The position numbers and the translations under genes are program-made. Below the pieces are notes generated by a model. That model worked only from the letters and a program-made list of their open reading frames with translations. It was not told where the DNA came from and ran no database searches. A stretch of 42,125 nucleotides of DNA from the NCBI RefSeq assembly GCF_000282215.1, contig NZ_AKJS01000114.1:1-42125 (forward strand). Direction: 5' to 3'. Source of the DNA: Pseudomonas sp. GM21. GTDB lineage: Bacteria; Pseudomonadota; Gammaproteobacteria; Pseudomonadales; Pseudomonadaceae. Positions 1-7,267 of this stretch are shown one piece after another; the stretch's first letter is position 1, and each line of letters starts with the position of its first letter.

Positions 1-611
1 CCGTCGAACCGCCATTGCACCTGACGACTGTGGCCATAAGGCAGACAGTCATGGCTGTGCAGGTCTTCGGGTTTGAGCGGCGTACCGCGCTCGGCCAGGT
101 AAGTCGGGCTGGCGCAGTACACACGCTGGATCGACGCGATGCGCCGGGCGATCAGCGTCGAGTCCTCCAGAATGCCGATGCGCAACGCCAGGTCGTAGCC
201 CTCACCCAGCAAGTCCACCGGCCGATCGCTGAGGTCCACTTCCACGGTGACATCGCGATAACGCTGCAAGAACACAGGCAGCAGGCAACCCAAATGCGCC
301 ACCGCAAAGGACAGCGGCGCGCTGATGCGAAGGGTGCCGCGTGGCTCGGTGGTCTGCCCGGCGATGCCCTGCTCCACTTGCTCGACCTCACCCAGCAGGC
401 GCAAGGCTGACTCGTAATAACTCTGGCCCAGCGGCGTGACGTCCAGCCGCCGCGTCGAGCGATTGAGCAGGCGCACACCCAGGCGCTCTTCGAGCTGCAT
501 CAAACGCCGGCTGACGAACTGCTTGGACAACCCCAATTGATCAGCCGCCGCGGTGAAGCTGCCGGAGTCCATGACCTGGCAAAAAATACGCATGTCTTCG
601 AACGGGTTCAT
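1..611 (-). CDS. LysR family transcriptional regulator, C-terminus beyond window edge
   Basis: Reading from the ATG at 611 toward position 1 gives about 203 residues that begin MNPFEDMRIF and run off the window. Residues 1-60 form the winged helix-turn-helix typical of LysR proteins (AAADQLGLSKQFVSRRL, then LEERLGVRLLNRSTR). Residues ~90-200 are the start of the substrate-binding fold (GTLRISAPLSFAV, ALRIGILEDS). The family subtype, with a short leader and the RRLMQLE helix, resembles CrgA/YhjC-like activators that usually govern a neighbouring oxidoreductase or efflux gene. That target would lie outside the window or divergently. The last third of the protein is not visible, so ligand class cannot be judged. 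Confidence 0.9.
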   Translation of the reverse strand, partial: MNPFEDMRIFCQVMDSGSFTAAADQLGLSKQFVSRRLMQLEERLGVRLLNRSTRRLDVTPLGQSYYESALRLLGEVEQVEQGIAGQTTEPRGTLRISAPLSFAVAHLGCLLPVFLQRYRDVTVEVDLSDRPVDLLGEGYDLALRIGILEDSTLIARRIASIQRVYCASPTYLAERGTPLKPEDLHSHDCLPYGHSRQVQWRFD

Positions 612-679
612 TGTCACACTCTGGTTGACAGACAAACACTTTATAGCCGCTTTTACGCATATCGACACCCCAACAATCA

Positions 680-854
680 CACGTCCAACTCCTGTAGCAG
701 CTGCCGAGCAGCGCGAGGCTGCGTTCGGCTGCGAAGCAGTCGTAAAACCTGAGTGCGAGTTTTGTCTGACACACCGCAATGTTTGAACTCACGACTGCTA
801 CGCAGCCGAACGCAGCCTCGCGCTGCTCGACTGCTGCTACAGGAGCTGGACGTG
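680..854. repeat. REP-type inverted repeat, family 1 (GTAGCAGCTG core)
   Basis: Two arms of about 65 bases (680-744 and ~790-854) are near-perfect reverse complements, including the outer CACGTCCAACTCCTGTAG and its partner CTACAGGAGCTGGACGTG. The core GTAGCAGCTG..CGAGGCTGCG recurs at 7024-7238, 15514-15602 and 38722-38853. It is a paired REP/BIME-like element of the kind common in Pseudomonas intergenic DNA. With the terminator at 875-906 it fills the 309-base gap between the LysR gene and the YcaC-like gene. No further gene is seen there. Confidence 0.85.
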
Positions 855-874
855 GGCTCGGCAGTTGCTACAGA

Positions 875-906
875 CAAAAAATGCCCGCACATGGGCGGGC
901 ATCTTT
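875..906 (-). terminator. Rho-independent terminator after the YcaC-like gene
   Basis: An 8-bp perfect stem (ATGCCCGC/GCGGGCAT, 881-902) is followed on the minus strand by six T residues. It lies 15 bases past the stop codon at 921, so it closes the minus-strand operon that begins near 4257. Confidence 0.85.
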
Positions 907-920
907 CATTGCAACAGGGC

Positions 921-1547
921 TTACTTCGACGTCAGCGCCGAATAGCTGTTCATCAAATTGCGATAGTTCGGAATGCGCGGCGACAATAGGTTCGCCAGGC
1001 CTTCCATGTCGTTGCGCCAGTCACCTTGCAGTTCGCAGGCCACCGAGAACCAGTTCACCAGTTGCGCACCGGCCGCCGACATACGCGCCCAGGCGGCTTG
1101 CTGCACGGTTTCGTTGAAGGTGCCCGAGGCGTCGGTGACGACGAACACTTCAAACCCTTCCGCCAGCGCCGACAGTGTCGGGAAGGTCACGCAAACGTCA
1201 GTCACCACGCCGGCGATGATCAACTGCTTGCGGCCCGTGGCTTTAACGGCGTTGACGAAGTCCTCGTTGTCCCAAGCGTTGATCTGGCCTGGACGCGGGA
1301 TGTAGGGCGCGTCCGGGAACAGTTCCTTGAGCTCCGGCACCATCGGGCCGTTCGGGCCGTTTTCGAAGCTGGTGGTGAGGATGGTCGGCAGTTTGAAGAA
1401 TTTTGCCAGGTCCGCGAGGGCCAGCACGTTGTTCTTGAATTCGTTGGGTGAGAAATCCTGAACCAGTGAGATCAGGCCCGTCTGGTGGTCGACCAACAGG
1501 ACAACGGCATCGTCTTTGTTCAGGCGTTTGTACGGAACGTTGCTCAT
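921..1547 (-). CDS. ycaC: Isochorismatase-family cysteine hydrolase, YcaC-like
   Basis: A 208-residue cysteine hydrolase that follows E. coli YcaC along its whole length. The expected acid-base-nucleophile residues are visible: Asp20 (LLVDHQTG), Cys119 (VVTDVCVTFP) with the cis-peptide GVVTD just before it, and the RPGQINAWDN segment at 85-94. YcaC-type enzymes form cytosolic octamers; their substrate is not settled. The ATG at 1547 is preceded by GAGGAG at good spacing. It is the last gene of a minus-strand operon behind an amidohydrolase, and a terminator follows it. Association with an amidohydrolase suggests stepwise hydrolysis of an amide or imide, but that is inference. Confidence 0.93.
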   Translation of the reverse strand: MSNVPYKRLNKDDAVVLLVDHQTGLISLVQDFSPNEFKNNVLALADLAKFFKLPTILTTSFENGPNGPMVPELKELFPDAPYIPRPGQINAWDNEDFVNAVKATGRKQLIIAGVVTDVCVTFPTLSALAEGFEVFVVTDASGTFNETVQQAAWARMSAAGAQLVNWFSVACELQGDWRNDMEGLANLLSPRIPNYRNLMNSYSALTSK

Positions 1548-1580
1548 GTGAAACTCCTCGGTGGATGTTTATCGCTCAGG

Positions 1581-1609
1581 GCGTCGGCCAACACGGCCGG
1601 CGCTTTTTA
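1581..1609 (+). terminator. Terminator-shaped hairpin facing against the operon
   Basis: GCGTCGGCC and GGCCGGCGC (9 bp, one T-G pair, 5-base loop) are followed by TTTTTATTT on the plus strand. No plus-strand gene precedes it. It may stop antisense transcription between the YcaC-like gene and the amidohydrolase, or it may be chance. Confidence 0.4.
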
Positions 1610-1617
1610 TTTGATCG

Positions 1618-3456
1618 TCAGAACGCAAAGCACGAGCAGCCAAAGGCGCCCCAGAAACCGGCAAAATCGCTGACCGGGGCGTTCGACAAACGGGCCTTTT
1701 CATGGCTGTGTGAATGAACGCCGCACGGTCCGCTGCAATGGTGAACCTGCGCCTGCATCGGCGAAGCCGGACGCCAGTGGCCCGGCACTTTCACCACCGG
1801 CGACCAGTCCGGCAACACCGGCACACTGGCCGGCCCAAGTTTTTCGAAGTCGCCGGCGGCATACACCACCTTGCCGCCAACCACCGTCAACACCGACTCG
1901 ATCCACTTGATCGCTTCTTCGTCGACGCTGAAAAAGTCCGCGCTAAGCGCCGCAACGTCCGCCAATTGGCCGACCTTGATCATGCCTTTCTTGCCTTGCT
2001 CGGAAGAAAACCAGGCGCTGCCGTGGGTGAACAGCTCCAGCGCGGTCTGCCGGGACAGGCCCTCGGCGTGCAGCTCAAGCCCGCCCACGGTCCGGCCGCT
2101 GACCATCCAGTACAGCGAAGTCCATGGATTGTAGCTGGACACTCGCGTGGCGTCGGTGCCGGCGCCGACTGGTACGCCTTCGGCCAACATGCGCTTGATC
2201 GGCGGTGTCGCTTCAGCGGCTTTGGCGCCGTAGCGCTCGACAAAATACTCACCCTGAAACGCCATCCGGTCCTGAATCGCGATTCCGCCGCCCAGCGCCC
2301 TCACCCGCTCGATGTTCTGCGGGGTGATGGTTTCGGCGTGGTCGAAAAACCACGGCAGGCCGTTGAACGGGATGTCGCGATTGACCTTCTCGAACACGTC
2401 GAGCATGCGACTGATCGATTCGTTATAGGTGGCGTGCAAACGGAACGGCCAGCGCTGTTCCACCAAGTGGCGCACCACCGGTTCCAGCTCGTCTTCCATG
2501 CTTTGTGGCAGGTCCGGGCGCGGTTCAAGGAAGTCCTCGAAATCCGCCGCCGAGAACACCAGCATTTCCCCGGCACCGTTGTGCCGCAGGAAATCGTCGC
2601 CCTGATGCAGGGTCACGCTGCTGGTCCAGTTCTTGAAGTCGGCGAGTTCTTCTTTCGGCTTCTGGGTGAACAGGTTGTAGGCGATGCGAATGGTCAGTTG
2701 CTGGTCCTTGGCCAGTTGCTCGATCACCTGATAATCGTCCGGGTAATTCTGGAAACCACCGCCGGCATCGATGGCGCTGGTCAGGCCCAGACGGTTGAGT
2801 TCGCGCATGAATTGGCGGGTCGAGTTGACCTGATACTCCAGCGGCAACTTCGGCCCCTTGGCCAGCGTCGAGTACAAAATCATCGCGTTGGGCCGCGCGA
2901 CCAGCATGCCGGTCGGCTCACCGTTGGCATCGCGCACAATCTCGCCACCCGGCGGGTTCGGCGTTGTGCGGGTGTACCCCGCCACGCGCAATGCGGCACG
3001 GTTGAGCAAGGCGCGGTCGTACAAATGCAGGACAAACACCGGCGTGTCCGGCGCGGCCTGGTTCAGTTCTTCGAGGGTCGGCATGCGCTTTTCGGCGAAC
3101 TGGAATTCGTTCCAGCCACCGACCACCCGCACCCATTGTGGCGTCGGCGTGCGGTCGGCCTGCTCCTTGAGCATGCGCAAGGCGTCGGCCAGCGACGGTA
3201 CGCCTTCCCAACGCAGTTCGAGGTTGTAATTCAAACCGCCACGGATCAGGTGCAAGTGCGAGTCGTTGAGACCAGGGATGACGCAGCGGCCCTTGAGGTC
3301 GATGACCTGCGTACCCGGCCCGCGCAGGGCCATGGCCTCGGCATCGGTACCGACCGCAACAAAACGACCGTCGCGGATGGCAACGGCACTGGCGAGCGGA
3401 TTTTCACGGTCAACGGTATGAAATTGGCCATTGAATAGAATCAGGTCGGCGTTCAT
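1618..3456 (-). CDS. YtcJ-type metal-dependent amidohydrolase
   Basis: A 612-residue Amidohydro_3 enzyme. The metal ligands of the amidohydrolase barrel are recognisable: His67-x-His69 (NDSHLHL), later histidines in FRLHATYNES and FFDHAETI, and the aspartate of GAGTDATRVS. The N-terminal small beta-domain (LFNGQFHTVD) and the C-terminal VGQLADVAAL segment close the fold. The start is placed at 3456 because ATG there overlaps the upstream TGA as ATGA (coupled translation); a longer open frame reaches 3684 but lies inside the upstream gene. An unusual tail after residue ~560 is rich in Cys and His (HHCSGPCGVHSHSH and a terminal GCSCFAF). The substrate is unknown; YtcJ relatives hydrolyse amides or carbamates. 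Confidence 0.92.
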   Translation of the reverse strand: MNADLILFNGQFHTVDRENPLASAVAIRDGRFVAVGTDAEAMALRGPGTQVIDLKGRCVIPGLNDSHLHLIRGGLNYNLELRWEGVPSLADALRMLKEQADRTPTPQWVRVVGGWNEFQFAEKRMPTLEELNQAAPDTPVFVLHLYDRALLNRAALRVAGYTRTTPNPPGGEIVRDANGEPTGMLVARPNAMILYSTLAKGPKLPLEYQVNSTRQFMRELNRLGLTSAIDAGGGFQNYPDDYQVIEQLAKDQQLTIRIAYNLFTQKPKEELADFKNWTSSVTLHQGDDFLRHNGAGEMLVFSAADFEDFLEPRPDLPQSMEDELEPVVRHLVEQRWPFRLHATYNESISRMLDVFEKVNRDIPFNGLPWFFDHAETITPQNIERVRALGGGIAIQDRMAFQGEYFVERYGAKAAEATPPIKRMLAEGVPVGAGTDATRVSSYNPWTSLYWMVSGRTVGGLELHAEGLSRQTALELFTHGSAWFSSEQGKKGMIKVGQLADVAALSADFFSVDEEAIKWIESVLTVVGGKVVYAAGDFEKLGPASVPVLPDWSPVVKVPGHWRPASPMQAQVHHCSGPCGVHSHSHEKARLSNAPVSDFAGFWGAFGCSCFAF

Positions 3457-4046
3457 CGCGTTTCCTTGGGCTGAATGGACGGAGATAACCAGGGCGCGAA
3501 CAGGCGCGTCGCCATCGGCATGAACAGGTACACCACCGACACCACAATGGTTAGCGTGATCAGGAATGTCGCCACTACGTAATTGGAGAGGAAGGCATTG
3601 AGCTGCAGCAGCGGCCCCCAGATCAGTGGCACCAGCAAGGTGTGCGGCAGAATCACCAACAGCGTCACCACGGCCTGTTTCCAACGCGGAGGCGGTGGCG
3701 ACTCGGTGTCGGTTTGCGGCGCGAACCAGAATTCCTTGACCGGGTTAACCTCGGTCTGGTCGCCGTCAGCAAGCATCGGCGTGGCTTCGCGGACCAATTC
3801 CTGTCGCTGTGGCGAATCAAGCCAGCGCTGCATCGCATCCGTGGTGCAAAAGCGCAATACACAGGTGTACAGGTCGAGGCCGGCGTTTTTACCGCGCATC
3901 ACGTCGACACCCAAGTGCCCCTCCTGCTGCCCGGCGATGCTGACAATGTTGCGCAGCCAGGCTTCGTAAGGCACTTCAAAGCCCGCCTTCACCCGGTGCT
4001 TGATGACCAGGGTCACGACTTCCTCAAAACGATTGGACTCAGGCAT
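3453..4046 (-). CDS. Antibiotic biosynthesis monooxygenase (ABM) domain membrane protein
   Basis: A 197-residue protein with an N-terminal ABM ferredoxin-like domain (about 8-105, with VTLVIKHRVKAGFEVPYEAW and FWFAP) and two hydrophobic helices at ~125-150 and ~155-180, ending in a short charged tail. This two-part architecture is the COG3224 type, a cytoplasmic ABM domain tethered to the inner membrane. It overlaps the amidohydrolase by 4 bases downstream and the degenerate DoxX frame by 8 bases upstream, so all are probably co-transcribed. No enzyme activity is established for this subfamily. Confidence 0.88.
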   Translation of the reverse strand: MPESNRFEEVVTLVIKHRVKAGFEVPYEAWLRNIVSIAGQQEGHLGVDVMRGKNAGLDLYTCVLRFCTTDAMQRWLDSPQRQELVREATPMLADGDQTEVNPVKEFWFAPQTDTESPPPPRWKQAVVTLLVILPHTLLVPLIWGPLLQLNAFLSNYVVATFLITLTIVVSVVYLFMPMATRLFAPWLSPSIQPKETR

Positions 4047-4257
4047 ACCGTAGCGCTCCGGCGAATCGGACAGTGAACGCCTGCGTCAGCGTGACGTTCG
4101 CGCCCAGGTGGAAAGGGTCTTTGATGACTGGCAGTTGAGCGCTGTAGTTAAGCAGCTTCGGCAAACCGCGCATCCACAGCGGGAACAAACTGCTGCTGAC
4201 CCGCAAAAACAAGAGCGCAAAATCCTGGACCCGCTCATCCCGTCGCGAAGCGTTCAT
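4039..4257 (-). pseudogene. DoxX-family gene, truncated after the first ~58 residues
   Basis: The frame from ATG 4257 begins MNASRRDERVQDFALLFLRV and continues through LPKLLNYSAQLPVIKDPFHL to GANVTLT, as in DoxX-family membrane proteins of about 140 residues. After that it leaves the family and stops after 72 residues, giving QAFTVRFAGALRYA. The last three-quarters, with three of the four expected membrane helices, is missing. The stop overlaps the ABM start at 4046, so a deletion seems to have joined a DoxX 5' end directly to the next gene. It could still serve as a translated leader for the ABM gene. An alternative start at 4284 is less likely. Confidence 0.65.
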
Positions 4258-4331
4258 GGGCAACCTGCACAAATGAAAAACCACCGGCAGCGAGGTGCCG
4301 GGACATCATTCGATAGTGCCGGGGTGGGGAC

Positions 4332-4370
4332 GGGAAAAATTGGATGGGTGTGCTCTTTTTGTGGATGCTC
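4332..4370. repeat. Imperfect direct repeat, left copy
   Basis: The stretch GGAAAAATTGGATGGGTGTG with the following TTTTTGTGGATG recurs in the same orientation at 5142-5179 with a handful of differences. The two copies bracket the small ORF and its structured leader (4455-4990). Confidence 0.6.
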
Positions 4371-4410
4371 CGGGATTCATCTTCGTTGCTGGAAGGTTTT
4401 TGCCAGGCAC

Positions 4411-4442
4411 AAAAAAACGGCCTCGCTGAGGCCGTTTTTTTT
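4411..4442. terminator. Bidirectional Rho-independent terminator
   Basis: ACGGCCTC and GAGGCCGT pair perfectly around GCT, with at least six A before and eight T after. It lies 13 bases past the stop of the small gene at 4455 and would end minus-strand transcription from it before the DoxX remnant. Confidence 0.9.
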
Positions 4443-4454
4443 CAACGGACAACG

Positions 4455-4754
4455 TTACTGCGGATCAACAATATCCAGTGCCCGATTCACTGCCAGCTCA
4501 GCCAACATGATGTTCTGTTGAATACCGAGCATCGTGTTGCGATGCGGCCCTTCCATCAGCCCGGCGAAATCGCTGGCCATGACGCTGGCCGAGGCCAGGG
4601 ATTCGCAGGCATTGACCAATAGGGTTTCGGTGTCGACACCGGGGGCGATGAGGTAAATGGTGCTGGGCTTGTGCGGTGGGAGAAGCTTGGGATTGAGGCG
4701 ATCGCAGGGGGAAACGTTGTCGGATTCCGGGGGATTGGGTGTGGCTTTGAACAT
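4455..4754 (-). CDS. Small Pseudomonas protein, probably DUF6124/DUF3077-like
   Basis: A 99-residue protein starting MFKATPNPPESDN, with a Pro-rich N-terminus and then a strand-helix-helix layout (IYLIAPGVDTETLLVNAC, SVMASDFAGL, LAELAVNRALDIV). The start is fixed by AAGGAG eight bases upstream of ATG 4754. From memory it resembles the small DUF6124/DUF3077 proteins found in many Pseudomonas genomes, whose role is unknown. Its N-terminus matches that of the gene at 39849 (M-K-T-L-H-P-D-P-P), and both sit downstream of the same kind of folded leader. Neither a signal peptide nor a membrane helix is evident. Confidence 0.72.
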   Translation of the reverse strand: MFKATPNPPESDNVSPCDRLNPKLLPPHKPSTIYLIAPGVDTETLLVNACESLASASVMASDFAGLMEGPHRNTMLGIQQNIMLAELAVNRALDIVDPQ

Positions 4755-4807
4755 GGTGAATCTCCTTTGGAAAATCGGGCCACCAGAACTTGTCGCTAAA
4801 CAAGTAA

Positions 4808-4990
4808 GGGTGGCAACTGTATGCAGGTTAGCGAACCGGTCAAAGGCAACCCGGCAGACCCTGGGGCCTCCCGCATACAGCCGCCATAACGTAATTGCAG
4901 ACGACAAAAGTCTGCAACGAAGTCAGGAGCACTGATGCACTTTGAATAGTCCGGGTCGCTATACCCGATCGCTGATTGGCAGCGATAGGG
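4808..4990 (-). ncRNA. Structured RNA element, copy A (leader of the gene at 4455)
   Basis: Read on the minus strand, this segment can form, in order: hairpin 1 (arms 4985-4980/4974-4969, 6 bp), hairpin 2 (4967-4963/4956-4952, 5 bp, 6-base loop), a linker GTGCATCAGT (4940-4931), hairpin 3 (4917-4910/4902-4895, 8 bp, 7-base loop), then a three-way junction. The junction has an outer stem (4885-4870 with 4827-4808; 10 continuous pairs plus a GGC/GCC clamp past a 3-base bulge), a 5-bp tetraloop hairpin (4869-4856) and a third hairpin (4854-4836). The copy at 40231-40421 keeps every stem with changed bases. The 3' edge lies 53 bases from the ATG, leaving the ribosome site free. Of the 594-base gap, 4991-5141 shows nothing recognisable. 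Confidence 0.7.
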
Positions 4991-5141
4991 AAACGATAAA
5001 GATCAGCTTCAAAGCACACAAGCCGGCGGATTCTGGCGTAGTCGTAGGCAACGGCGCAAGGCGTTGTAGCTTTCAGGAAGTAACGCTAAACACGATTAAA
5101 CACAGCCTTCGGATCCGCACACAATGGTTCGGTGAATGTCT

Positions 5142-5179
5142 GGGGAAATTGGATGGATGTGCAGTTTTTTTGGATGAGC
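5142..5179. repeat. Imperfect direct repeat, right copy
   Basis: Partner of 4332-4370: GGGGAAATTGGATGGATGTG followed by TTTTTTTGGATG. It lies between the structured leader and the REP element at 5204. Confidence 0.6.
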
Positions 5180-5203
5180 ACGCAGCCAAAGACCTGCGAA
5201 GAT

Positions 5204-5301
5204 CCCCTGTGGGAGCGGGCTTGCTCGCGAATGCGGTGTGTCAGCCAACATCAATGCTGAATGACGTACCGCATTCGCGAGCAAGCCCGCTCCCACAGGG
5301 G
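5204..5301. repeat. REP pair, family 2 (CCTGTGGGAGC core), perfect palindrome
   Basis: Arms 5204-5237 and 5268-5301 are exact 34-base reverse complements separated by 30 bases. The TGTGGGAGCGGGCTTGCTCG core is the most common Pseudomonas REP type. Related units lie at 14500-14581 and 17886-17980. Confidence 0.92.
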
Positions 5302-5348
5302 CCGGTGTATGCCAGGTGGAATTTTGTCAGTCCGGGAGGCCGCCGCGT

Positions 5349-6269
5349 TCAGGCCGGAATCGGCAAAGGCGCGGACATGAACTCGCTGATGCGCGAGCGC
5401 AACCAGCGCTCTGCCGGGTCGTTGTCATGCACCCCGCTCCACGCCATCGATAGCTGCGCCGCATCAATGGGGAACGGTGGGTCTTCAGCCCGCAACCCAC
5501 AGCCTTCCACCAACGCGCACGCGGCGTAGTCCGGCACGGTGGCGATCATTTCGGTGCCGGCGAGCAACGCGCGCAAGCCGCTGAACTGCGGCACGCCCAG
5601 CACCACGCGGCGGCAGCGACCGAGCTTGGCCAGGTCGTGATCGATGTTGCCGCTCAAGTCGCCAGAGAACGACACCATGGCGTGAGGCCGTTCGCAATAT
5701 TCATCCAGGGTGAGCGTGCCCGGTCGCTTGTCCCCGCGAAGCACTTTGCAGGGAATGTCCCGCAGTTTTTTGCGCTTGGCGTTGGCCGGCAGGTCGGTGG
5801 TGTAGCTGACGCCCACGGAGATTTCCCCGGAGGCCAGCAACGCCGGCATCAGCAGGTAGTTGGCGCGGCGCACAACGACCACAATCCCCGGCGCCTCTTC
5901 TTGCAGTTGCCGCAATAACGGCGGAAACAAACCGAACTCGGCATCGTCCGACAGCCCAATGCGAAACACATCGCAACTGGTGGCCGGCTCGAATTCCTTG
6001 GCGCGACTGACCGCGCCGGAGATCACGTCCATCGCCGGCTGCAATTCCTTGAGAATCGCCAGCGCCCGCCCGGTCGGCTCCATGCCGCGCCCGTTGCGCA
6101 GCAACAGCGGATCATCGAACAAATCGCGCAACCGCCCCAACGCCGCACTCACCGCCGGCTGGCCCATGAACAGTTTTTCCGCGACGCGGGTCAGGTTCTT
6201 TTCGAACATCAGGGCCTCGAAAATCACCAGCAGGTTCATGTCGACGCGGCGCAGATCGTTACGGTTCAT
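5349..6269 (-). CDS. LysR family transcriptional regulator
   Basis: A 306-residue regulator. The helix-turn-helix is at residues ~10-65 (MNLLVIFEALMFEKNLTRVA, QPAVSAALGRLRDLFDDPLL), a sequence style shared with the NodD/NahR-like branch of LysR proteins. It is followed by a complete substrate-binding region (VFRIGLSDDAEFG onward). ATG 6269 is chosen over 6302 because MNRNDLRRVDMN is the usual beginning in this branch. The gene is monocistronic, with the REP palindrome 48 bases past its stop and a 237-base gap upstream toward the AraC gene at 6507, where no operator is obvious. The target gene is not apparent. Confidence 0.92.
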   Translation of the reverse strand: MNRNDLRRVDMNLLVIFEALMFEKNLTRVAEKLFMGQPAVSAALGRLRDLFDDPLLLRNGRGMEPTGRALAILKELQPAMDVISGAVSRAKEFEPATSCDVFRIGLSDDAEFGLFPPLLRQLQEEAPGIVVVVRRANYLLMPALLASGEISVGVSYTTDLPANAKRKKLRDIPCKVLRGDKRPGTLTLDEYCERPHAMVSFSGDLSGNIDHDLAKLGRCRRVVLGVPQFSGLRALLAGTEMIATVPDYAACALVEGCGLRAEDPPFPIDAAQLSMAWSGVHDNDPAERWLRSRISEFMSAPLPIPA

Positions 6270-6506
6270 AGGCACGGTTCCCTTGTGTGTTGAGCCAGGC
6301 ATGAAGCGGTGGACTTTACTCGATCAGCGATCACGCGCAACGCCACCGGATGACGTCGATCGTGCAAGTACCGCGCCCGAAAAATAGCAGAAATGTGCTG
6401 AGTTAGCGCCTTTTGCGGTGTTGCGCACGGACGGAATTAACAACGTTTAACTCGCTCGCCAATGTCCCGCGACGAAGAATGAAGCTCACCGACACGGATA
6501 TTTGCC

Positions 6507-6947
6507 ATGGCCCATTCTCAGCAAAACGCTGCCATCGCGGCAGTCACTGAATCGCCAAAGAAGGCCACTGGCGGCTTGACCCCGTGGCGCGAAAGACTGG
6601 CGAAACAACTGATCCTCGACGGTCTCGATGAAACCGTTGAGGTGACTGAACTGGCACGGGCTTGCGCCCTCTCGCGCAGTCATTTTTCCCGTGCGTTCAA
6701 GTGCAGCACCGGTTACTCGCCCCAGGACTGGATTCGTCACCAGCGGATTGCCCGAGCCAAGCAGCTGATCCAGAACACCGACCTGACACTGACGCAAATC
6801 AGCCTCGAATGCGGCTTCTGCGATCAAGCGCACTTCTGTCACATCTTCACCCGTAGCGAAGGCATCAATCCGTTTGCCTGGCGCTGCCGTACGGTGCGGT
6901 CACACCCCCACCACGCTGCCTGCTCCGCTCAACTTCACGCGCAATAA
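6507..6947 (+). CDS. Minimal AraC-type DNA-binding protein
   Basis: A 146-residue protein that is almost entirely the double helix-turn-helix domain of AraC/XylS regulators. The first helix pair is at ~45-70 (VTELARACALSRSHFSRAFK) and the second at ~90-120 (ISLECGFCDQAHFCHIFTR followed by GINPFAWR). There is no sensor domain; the N-terminal ~25 residues are low in features. Stand-alone AraC domains of this kind often activate stress or redox genes (the SoxS/MarA shape), so the hydrolase/flavodoxin pair downstream is a possible target, though this is inference. The predicted DNA-binding residues look intact. Confidence 0.87.
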   Translation: MAHSQQNAAIAAVTESPKKATGGLTPWRERLAKQLILDGLDETVEVTELARACALSRSHFSRAFKCSTGYSPQDWIRHQRIARAKQLIQNTDLTLTQISLECGFCDQAHFCHIFTRSEGINPFAWRCRTVRSHPHHAACSAQLHAQ

Positions 6948-7023
6948 CGCCCCACGCTGCACGCCGGGTAAATACCGTCTTGAACCTCACCGGGCAATCG
7001 CGTTTTGTCAGGCAAATCCCAGT

Positions 7024-7238
7024 CGCAGCCTCGCGTTGCTCGTCAGCTGCTACAGGGAGGGTGGTGAGTCAGAGATAGTTGAGGGGACTTGTAGCAGCTG
7101 TCGAGCAACGCGAGGCTGCGTCCGGCTGCGAAGCAGTCGTGAAATCAGGCGACGCGGTGTTTCAGCAAGGCCGCGTGTGCAGGGTTTACGACTGCTTCGC
7201 CGCCGAACGCAGCCTCGCCGGGGCTCGACAGCTGCTAC
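7024..7238. repeat. REP cluster, family 1, three units
   Basis: Three units of the GTAGCAGCTG/CGAGGCTGCG repeat alternate in orientation: 7024-7053 (inverted), 7091-7120 (direct) and about 7205-7238 (inverted, with a small change to CGCCGGGGC). The middle unit can pair with either neighbour. They account for the 320-base gap between the AraC gene and the hydrolase. Confidence 0.85.
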
Positions 7239-7267
7239 AGGGGCCGGGGCGCCTGTAGCAGCGTGGG

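Noticed and set aside
1714..3438. 574-codon plus-strand open frame
   Set aside because: It is antisense to the amidohydrolase, whose metal-ligand motifs and coupled start are clear. The plus-strand translation has no recognisable domain and reflects high GC at third positions.
4942..5529. 195-codon plus-strand open frame
   Set aside because: It runs through the perfect REP palindrome and into the 3' end of the LysR gene, and no ribosome site or domain is seen.
7024..7238. Regularly recurring repeats resembling a small CRISPR array
   Set aside because: Units alternate in orientation, pair with each other, lack uniform unique spacers and match REP units elsewhere in the window.
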